Of a stretch of DNA of 64,000 bases, positions 56,530 to 64,000 are shown in pieces (within the stretch, counting starts at the first letter, position 1; every line of letters starts with the position of its first letter). The stretch is from the NCBI GenBank assembly GCA_002270565.1, contig NQMI01000046.1, positions 64,503 through 128,502 on the forward strand, given 5' to 3'. This DNA is from Stenocarpella maydis. Taxonomy: Eukaryota > Ascomycota > Sordariomycetes > Diaporthales > Diaporthaceae. Position numbers and translations under genes: made by a program. The notes beneath the pieces were generated by a model. The model did no database searches and was not told where the DNA came from. It saw only the letters and a list, made by a program, of their open reading frames with translations.

Positions 56530-57595
56530 GCTGACTGAGACTGGGCCTACAGTTGGCGATTAGCTGTGCTGTCCGGCAATGTCTGTCTTGAGCGTGCAGG
56601 TCACTTACGCCTGCGTCAGGCAGATCTGGTTGGAAGCCGTCTCCCTCAATTCCCTCTGGTGCCACTACAGAAACCCTGGGGCCAGAGCCAGTCTTGGACG
56701 CTTCAGAGATAGCAGCTGCCTACCGACGAGGCCATGGGTAAGGTCACTGGCACATGGGGGCCGATCGAGTCTATTCTGAGAATGAGGGACATGGTGTATT
56801 CAGAGTTGGTTTAGGGTGGGTCCGGCCTGGCCTGGCCTGGCCGGCCATTGGCAAACGAGCTCATCTCACGGGAGCCTGAGAGCCTCTCCATGGTCCGTGC
56901 GGCACGTCACAGCGGGTCACTCTTGAACGGCTGACGTCTGCTGATGCCAGGTGCCATGTATGCTTGGAGGTTGCTGTGGCTGATAAGACACAACAAAAGC
57001 CAGTACTCCGTCAGTTGCTCACAACACAGCAATGTCAGAGGTCCAAGGGATTCCAGCACCCCTGAAACCCGGGAACTGGCCTATCTCTGAGCTCGTAACC
57101 TACTCTTGCCCAATTCACCCTCCCAGGAGACCAACATTGGGTCCACTGCTCTCCTACCACTAAGTACCTTGTTAGCGGGGCGTTGACATCTCCGTCAGCC
57201 GCCCTGGCGTCGTCGTTGGTTGGCTGCAGCGCCGCGCCTCCAGCATTCGCATGGCAGCCTTGCCGAACGTGACCTCTTTACCTCCCGTCTCCCCCAGCAT
57301 TGCCCATTCTCGACATCAACAAGACCCGACAGCGCGCCCACATCGATCCTACTCCCTACATACTGAATGCGCCGGTCCGACACCCGGGCGACCACGACAG
57401 ACCACTGACAGGCTGCAGTCCAGCCTCGGCCTCGAGCGAAACCATCGATAGCTCCGCTGAAGCTTCACCACCACCACTCCCGCGCCCCGCACACCGTTGG
57501 GCGGCCGTCGTGAACCGACCTGTTCAGCCCGCTCACATAGCTTTCGACAAACTGTCCCCCCTCTTGGGCGTCCTCCGGGACACCACACAGTCGAG
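56530..57595. promoter_or_regulatory. Divergent promoter region between the deacylase and NOT3/5 genes
   Basis: The two genes start 1.07 kb apart, head to head. The interval contains GGCCTGGCCTGGCCTGGCCGG (about 56822-56843) as a short tandem repeat. No TATA box stands out, as is usual for housekeeping genes. Confidence 0.45.
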
Positions 57596-59705
57596 ATGGC
57601 AGCACGGAAACTGGCACAGGAGGTTGACAAGACCTTCAAGAAGGTCGCCGAAGGCATAGAAGAATTCGACGAGATTTACGAGAAGATCGAACAGTCAAAT
57701 AACCCCGCCCAGAAGGAAAAGCTCGAAGACAGCCTGAAGCGCGAGATAAAGAAGCTGCAGAGGCTACGAGACCAGATCAAGACATGGGCAGCCAGCAACG
57801 ACATCAAGGACAAGGGTCCTTTGATAGAGCACAGGAGGCTGATTGAGACGGTTGGTCTAGCGGTCAAACCCTAGTTTTCGAGAGACTAACTGCGCCTCAG
57901 CGGATGGAAAAGTTCAAGGCCGTGGAGAAGACCATGAAGACAAAGGCGTTCTCGAAAGAAGGACTGTCTGCTGCTGCGAAGCTGGACCCTAAGGAGAAGG
58001 CCAAGCTCGAAGCCAGCGACTTCCTCGGCTCGCAGATCGATGTGCTGGAGGAGCAGATTGAGAAGATGGAGGCCGACATGGAGCTGTTGCAGGCCGGCAT
58101 GAAGAAGGGGAAGAAGGCCAAGAAAGACGACGCCGAGACGATAGCCAACCTCGAGACCATCATCGAGAAGCACAAGTGGCACCAGGGCAAACTCGAGCTG
58201 ATCCGGAGGTCCTTGATGAATGGTGGCGTTGAGGCGGATCAGGTGTTTGACCTCAAGGATTCCATTCGGTACTACGTCGAGGAGGGACAGTCGCAGGAGT
58301 ACGTTGACGACGAGGAGATGTATGACGATTTGAACCTCGAGGAGGAAGAGGACGTTTTCGGTATGAATCTTGACAACGACAAGATCTCCAGCCAAGACAC
58401 CCAGTCAGTGCAGGACGACGTCACGGAGACGGAGGGGAGATCCTCCAGCAGCGCGGCAAAAGGAAAGGAGAAGCCGTCGGCAGATGCTGGGAGCTCGGCA
58501 GCGAGCAGGAAACCATCATCGCAACTCAAATCGCCCCTTCCGACGCTCGCAACACTGTCGGCTCCATCATTACCGACCATCCCCATATCAGGCAATAATG
58601 GCATGAAGCCGGCGTCCCTGCCGACAAGACCACCTGGTGAGGGACTGAAGTATGCGTCTGCGGCCGCGGCAGCAGCAGACAAGAACAACGTGGGAATAGC
58701 GCCTCTGCCACCCCCACCGAGCGCACACCCGGCCGTCGGCATCTCCTCGCTAGCAAACCAGTCCAAGGCGAGCTCAACAAGCTCGCCGAGCATCTCGTCA
58801 GCGCAGATCGCAGCACCTCTGCCACAGCAAGTGGAGCTGAAACACACGCCACCCACGCCGGCTGCCCCTGCTGTCGCTCCTGCGCCGGCAACTTCTACGC
58901 CAAAGCCCGAGGCGGCAAGGCCAGTACCTCCTCGTGCTGCAGCAGGCAGACCATCAGCTGTTCCAGAGCCATCTGATGCACCAAAGGGTAATACTTATGT
59001 CAAACATCTGTCAGCCTCGCCTCTTGCTGACCTGGCTGTAGTACCTCGTACAAATGGCGTGGCCAACGGCGTCAAGCCTGCGGAGCCGGAACCGGAGGAG
59101 GAGTCCATTTACCACCTGCCGTCTTCCCTGGGCGACCTTGTCGAGTCATGGGAGGCGACGAAAGCAAACCCGGCCGCTCCTGCCACGTCGCCCTCGGCGC
59201 AGCGATTGCTTGCAGCTTCTAGTAAAATGGCCCCTGACGTTGCGGACGCAGAGCCGCTTCGCAACTACTACCCGGAAAGCTACTGGAACACGAACAAGAC
59301 GTGGCCCAGGGAGCCGCTCCAGATCATGGACAACCCGCAGCTGTACCAGCCTACCAAAGTGGACAATGACACACTTTTCTATGCCTTCTATTACAAACAG
59401 GGCACGTACCAGCAGTACCTGGCGGCCAGGGCGCTCAAGGATCAGGCATGGCGGTTCCACAAGCAATACCAGACGTGGTTCCAGAGGCACGAAGAGCCCA
59501 AGAACATCACCGAGGAGTTTGAGCAAGGCACATACCGGTTCTTTGACTATGAATCGACGTGGTCAGTTCCCCAGTGGCACCCCTTCAAGGGATGGCTTGC
59601 CGGCTTTGCACATGCTCACTACCGGCTGACACTTGTGCCTACAGGATGAACCGTAGGAAGGCCGATTTCAAGTTCGCCTACAAATTCCTCGAGGACGAAG
59701 TCTAA
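57596..59705 (+). CDS. NOT3: CCR4-NOT complex subunit NOT3/NOT5 (658 aa)
   Basis: Scaffold subunit of the CCR4-NOT deadenylase, which shortens mRNA poly(A) tails and controls transcription. Exons: 57596-57850, 57901-59561 and 59645-59705. Residues 1 to about 235 are the conserved helical Not3 N-terminal domain ([17 protein letters not shown], then [21 protein letters not shown] after the first splice). Residues about 240-510 are a low-complexity Ser/Pro/Ala linker. The C-terminal NOT box (about 550-658) has the expected [20 protein letters not shown] region and ends in the third exon with [19 protein letters not shown]. Introns are 50 and 83 bp. Family, ends and length all fit. Confidence 0.95.
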
Positions 59706-60896
59706 AAGACGGCCCTGTGCCATCTCCTGGGATTTGCCCGGTCCCAAATGGTGCTCTGCAGGCAGATGTTGTTCTTTGGACTCCGGGGGACGATCGGCAA
59801 GAATGGCAATTGCAATCCTGGGTCTCGGCTGGGGGATCTCGGCGTGCTCGTTCCGGTGCAGGGGTGCTCCTGGAAGGTAGGGACTCCCTGCCAGGGAGTG
59901 CGATGTGACGAAGGACTTGGGCAACCGCCTGGCAGTTGGACGGGGAGTACATTGACTGGAAGACCACTTCCGGGGTTTGTTCGAGTGTGTGTTGACAATA
60001 ACTTGTCTCAATCAAAAGGCAACAGAGGCATTGATATCTCATCTCGTGGGCATGGGCTCTACGACATCAATAAGAAGCATGCCGTTAGAACGGCCACGGC
60101 TATCCGAGCCCACAGATTCCAACAGTGACTAACGCCGCCCGAGCAAAGACGGTTTGGACAGATGGGCATAGAGTATGGACTGACAAGCCCATAACCCCCT
60201 GGTGATTATGTGCGAGAGGCTGGCCGACACCAAGGGGGCATACATAAGTACCAAGCACTAATAATTAGCATGACCATGGCATTCGTTAGTGCCTTTGCAG
60301 CCAAATACTTGCTGGCTGAGGAGCGGGTGTTCAACCCTACGCGTGTGTCATGGGGCTGACTTCAGGATAGGAGCCTCATCAAGTGGGTGCTTACAAACTG
60401 CCTATGTTTATTAAATGGTGTAGATTGCAGGCGACCCAAGTGGGTATCCTCGCCGGCCCTGCCTGTGTTGGCTGGGGTGGTGCGCGTGCCGTCGGGGGCT
60501 TCACTTCTGACAACCACTCCAGGGCTGGCTTCGACAGCAATTCTCCAACACTTGATGCACTGCTGCCCAACCAGCACGGCAGGATCTCAGCAGTGGTGAG
60601 GTTGCAGATGCCCAACACATCCAGGTATATGAAGTCCTACTCTACTGTTCCGGTTGCCTTCTTCTTATACCTCGTTGCTTCAGACGCCTGCGCGACCTGC
60701 TATGTCCACTCGTGTGCTTACGATTCTGCAAATGCTTTTTTCCTTCTCTTTCTTTCCACCGTCCCCGCTTTCGAACCCTGTTGACTCCCAACGCTGAGCC
60801 TCAGGCTCCGACCCGCTGCCGGTGGCTGTGCCCACTGACTGAGCCCGCGGGGCTTCCGGGTGACGACTGCTGCCTGGAGATAATGACGTGCACAGC

Positions 60897-60919
60897 AGCC
60901 AGCCAGCCAGCCAGCCAGC
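60897..60919. repeat. (AGCC)n microsatellite
   Basis: About five to six uninterrupted AGCC units. Confidence 0.75.
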
Positions 60920-61305
60920 ATCGGCACTGCCAGACTCGGCGTCTGCGACCGACGTGCCAGATGCGCTTCTTGTTCTCTCTCCCCTCGCTGCAGCCAGCCT
61001 GCCAGCCAGCCTGCCAGCCTGCTTGTCTTCCCGGCCTCTTGAGCTAGTAAGCGTCGTGCGTGGTTTCTTCAGGGCCTTGCCATTAATCTAATTCTGCCTA
61101 GATCTGCCTGCCTCTGTGGGCCAGGGCATCGTGTCCTGCAGGTCCGGTGCTGTCCCGTGAGCGGGTGACACCGCGGTTTGGGGGCCATCGAAGCAGCTTT
61201 CGGCTCCTTTCCCCGGACCCTATCATAGGCGCCACAGACGCGAGACATGCCTGTTGATGTTGATGTACGCAGGCGGTCGGTCAGAAGGGCGCCAATAGGC
61301 CCACG

Positions 61306-61329
61306 CCCAGGCCCAGGCCCAGGCCCAGG
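61306..61329. repeat. (CCCAGG)4 microsatellite
   Basis: Four CCCAGG units in non-coding DNA. Confidence 0.7.
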
Positions 61330-63534
61330 TAAAGTGGCCCACACTGCCTGCCATCCCCAAACATTGCCCCAGGGGTTTGTGGCCTCGGAAGGATTTTGAA
61401 TTCGCTCTGAGATCGAGGCATTTTCCGTCATTTCCGGGGCCCGGAGGGGGACCTGCTGACCAGCTGATGGAACCCTGTGCCGGTCCAGTCGGAAAGTCAT
61501 CGTTGGAGACCGCGTCGGAGCTTCACCAACTTCTCCAACCTGGCCATGTTTGCCGCAGAGAACATCCAGACCCGGCCAGCATGCTCCGCTACCAAGAGCC
61601 CTGGAGCCCTGCCCTGGCTCACCCAGGTCTCCAGCAGGATCAGGCAAACGGGCGGCGCCAGCGCACCGACACCCTTTCCTCGAAAAGGCAGCTGAGGCAG
61701 ACTGTCGGGCAGATCGAAAAGCTGCGATGCTTGGCGGGCGAACCACGCGAACCAAGCCGCGCGACCAAGGGAGGCCCTCAGCCAATGAGCGGTAGCAGCA
61801 CTCTGCTCTGCGGAGAATTGAGGCTGTCTTTGTCTAACGCTGTGGCGCGGGCACAACGCGCGCTAACATTAACGACTACATGTGTCACCTCCTCGGCCTC
61901 CGCACTCTCAGGATCTGCAGGTCCCTGCCGCAGACGACATATATGCATACATGTCTCTGCTTTCTACCTTAGCCCCCCCCCCTACCCCATGCGCCTCACC
62001 GATAAACAGTGTACATCGCCATGGCCTGGCACCTCCGAAGGGACTACATCATCGCCTGTGCGAGATCCTGATGCGCAGCTCGCAGTTCTCTGGATCCCCG
62101 GGCCCTCCGTGCGCTCATGACCAGCTGCGCGTGCCTGCTTAAGTCCGGTTTTGGGGGGGCCCCCAAGTGCCCTTCATCCGGTCTGAAAGGCCTCGCTACA
62201 AACAAACAAAATGGCTCATGTGTGCAGAGAGGGCGCCAGCGATACAGATGGCCAAGCGGTCACCATGGCTCTTCGTCCCAAGGCGCGAGATTGCCGTGCG
62301 TGCAAACGCGCCCACATCGACCCACACACTCGTCCTGCCTCTCTTGCCCTCCACACCCTCTTCTTCCTATGCACGCCACAAGCCTTGCCCACCCTGCATC
62401 GCGGCTCATCCCTAGGTGTAGAGCCTTAGCTCTTGCCTCTCACGTCTCCCCGGCCATGTTTCCACCCTTGCTCGACGGCTATGGGCATCACGTCGCCCAC
62501 TTGTGTCGATGCTATTCGACGGCACGCGGGTGCTTGTCAGCCCCGTCGAGGCGACCGCCATCTGCAGGTTGTCAGGCCTCGCTCAGGGAACACAGGCAGG
62601 TAGATGGCTTGTGCCGACCACTTGTCTCCCTCCCACGCATCCCTCTCCTCCAGGCATGCTTGATGTCACCGCCCCGTCCCCTCCGTTTGTTCGAGCACTT
62701 TGTTACACGCCCTCTACTTCGACTCGGCTCCACTGCCGGTCGTGCCTGGGCGCTTGATATGCGCTCTCTGGCTCACCGAGTTTGGCTCTGATACGACTAC
62801 CACCCCTGGCAGCCCAACCGTGCCAGCTTTTTCCACATGGGTACGGCTGCGTCGTTATTCCACCCTACTACTGCGGTCCTGCATGTCCGCAGATGGGCAA
62901 AGTTTCAGGCTATGTGGCTGTATCGGTTTCTAGAAGCCCCAGGGTGAGTCAACCTGCAGTTGAGCCTCTCCTCCCTGCCGGATCCCCTTGCGCGTCAGCG
63001 ACTCTTCCATCGCGTCCTAGGGCTGCCGTCTTGGGGGAGGGATGACATTCTGTCCATGTTATTCCGATAGTCCTGCAAATTTATGCCTCATGGCCTCTGC
63101 CGGATTCGTCCGTCGTGGCCATGAGAAGCAAACGCCTAACCATGCCGGCCAATAAAGCGCCTGTCCCCATCGTCCCATCTCTCGTCCGCGGTGCCGTTTG
63201 CTCGCCTCGTATGTCCAAAGTGTCAGTTCTGTCAAGCCCAAGCCCTGCCGCACCATACTCGCTCCATCTGTAACAAGCGCCTCTCGCTCAGGACCCTCTA
63301 GTCTAGACAGTTACATATATCAGCCATAGTCGAGTGGTTGACCTCACCCCAGACGTCCTCATCATCAGTCTCTCTGAGCACGACATACCTCTCAGATGAT
63401 TACTTCCCCGCCGCCTCCAAGACTCTGCCCCAAGTTATATTTCGACTGCTCCTCGCAATTCTTTTCACTCATCGATATTTATCGTGTCGTTTGTCCTTAT
63501 TGGCCTTGCCCTTAGCCGGCGTATCTATGCCAGG

Positions 63535-64000
63535 ATGTCCGGCGCTCGATATGACTACATAAGAGTGCCCACTGCTTACAACAACGTCGGCTTCGTGGCC
63601 AATGACCTGGTGGATTACAACGACCACAACGGGACCCTACAAAGGAGTCTCTCTGGGTACTCTGATGACACTGCCTCCTTGGGTTCTCCGACCTATGCAG
63701 TGTCTCCAAGCCTGGATACTTTTAACTACAACTTTGACTCGTCCCAGTACTCCACACATCAAGTCCCAGCATCAAGGTCAGATATAACCACGAGTAGTGG
63801 CCCCTACACCCGCCATTGGACGGAATCGACGAGCGCTCGGTCCAGAAACACATACAATTCCCAACCGGTTGTGACCAGCTCTGTCAACGTACAACCAAGC
63901 AGGTATGTTAACAGGAGGCTATCCACTCAGGTCCTCGGACTTTTCGCAATATCTCACTATTGCCTTGCCCACAACATCGCCGCCATGCTTTCAAATCACA
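63535..64000 (+). CDS. 5' part of an unrecognised gene, cut by the window edge
   Basis: ATG at 63535 opens a frame with no stop to the end of the window. The protein begins MSGARYDYIRVPTAYNNVGF and is rich in Ser, Thr, Tyr and Asn (for example QRSLSGYSDDTASLGSP), which suggests a disordered N-terminus as found in many fungal regulators. A strong donor, CAG/GTATGT, lies at 63903, so exon 1 is probably 63535-63902 and the rest intron. No domain is visible in the part present. A C/T-rich leader of a kilobase or more may precede it. Product unknown. Confidence 0.6.
   Translation, partial: MSGARYDYIRVPTAYNNVGFVANDLVDYNDHNGTLQRSLSGYSDDTASLGSPTYAVSPSLDTFNYNFDSSQYSTHQVPASRSDITTSSGPYTRHWTESTSARSRNTYNSQPVVTSSVNVQPSRYVNRRLSTQVLGLFAISHYCLAHNIAAMLSNH

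Larger units (their letters stand above)
59706..63534. other. Long non-coding interval with simple repeats
   Basis: About 3.8 kb without a gene I can support. It contains (AGCC)n at 60897-60919, imperfect CAGCCTGC repeats at about 60991-61025 and (CCCAGG)4 at about 61306-61329. The longest frames (61069-61785 minus, 61377-62120 plus, 62117-62791 plus) overlap on both strands and are Pro/Ser/Arg/Cys-rich without domains. The right part, rich in C and T from about 62300, is probably the long leader of the gene that starts at 63535. Confidence 0.45.

Noticed and set aside
61069..62791. Frames of up to 247 codons in the right-hand spacer
   Set aside because: They overlap each other on both strands, are low in complexity and lack family features or splice signals.

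Overview
The window reads as nuclear DNA of a filamentous ascomycete. The genes carry short GT-AG introns (about 50 to 110 bp), several with a CTAAC-type branch site. They include fungal families such as a Zn2Cys6 regulator with the fungal-specific middle region, a non-reducing polyketide synthase and pisatin-demethylase-type P450s. Repeats at the left edge show the hallmark of repeat-induced point mutation (RIP): stop codons sit almost exclusively where glutamine codons (CAG/CAA) are expected. I cannot name the species; a sordariomycete is a guess.

Layout. (1) 1-9969 is an AT-rich block of dead transposons: the 3' end of one Ty3/Gypsy element, a degenerate LTR, a second complete but broken Gypsy element ending in a clear LTR (8410-8972, TGTTAT...ATAACA), and a pogo-type transposase relic. 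(2) 9970-15180 is a gene-poor transition with two unrecognised minus-strand genes (11119-12450 and 13047-13769) and a GC-rich repeat block. (3) 15394-42905 is a secondary-metabolite cluster: cytochrome P450, GMC oxidoreductase, short-chain dehydrogenase, Fe(II)/2-oxoglutarate oxygenase, MFS transporter, Zn2Cys6 regulator and a 2626-residue non-reducing PKS (SAT-KS-AT-PT-ACP-CMeT-R). (4) 42906-47841 is a gene-free spacer with microsatellites. (5) 47842-59705 carries conserved cellular genes: a PH/C2/RasGAP protein, a cyclophilin-40, D-aminoacyl-tRNA deacylase and CCR4-NOT subunit NOT3/5. (6) 59706-63534 is non-coding as far as I can see, and the 5' part of an unrecognised gene runs off the right edge.

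How the cluster should work (inference). The PKS starts from an acyl group loaded by its SAT domain, makes and C-methylates an aromatic polyketide, and releases it as an aldehyde through the terminal reductase domain. The oxygenase, GMC enzyme and SDR match the enzyme classes that oxidise a ring C-methyl group, oxidise the resulting alcohol, and reduce a side-chain ketone in citrinin-type pathways. The P450 adds a step that such pathways lack. I found no FAD monooxygenase (needed for tropolones and azaphilones), no aldehyde dehydrogenase and no CitA-type hydrolase, so the product is probably related to, but not the same as, the known compounds. Exon boundaries given here were derived by hand from reading frames, splice consensus and family conservation.
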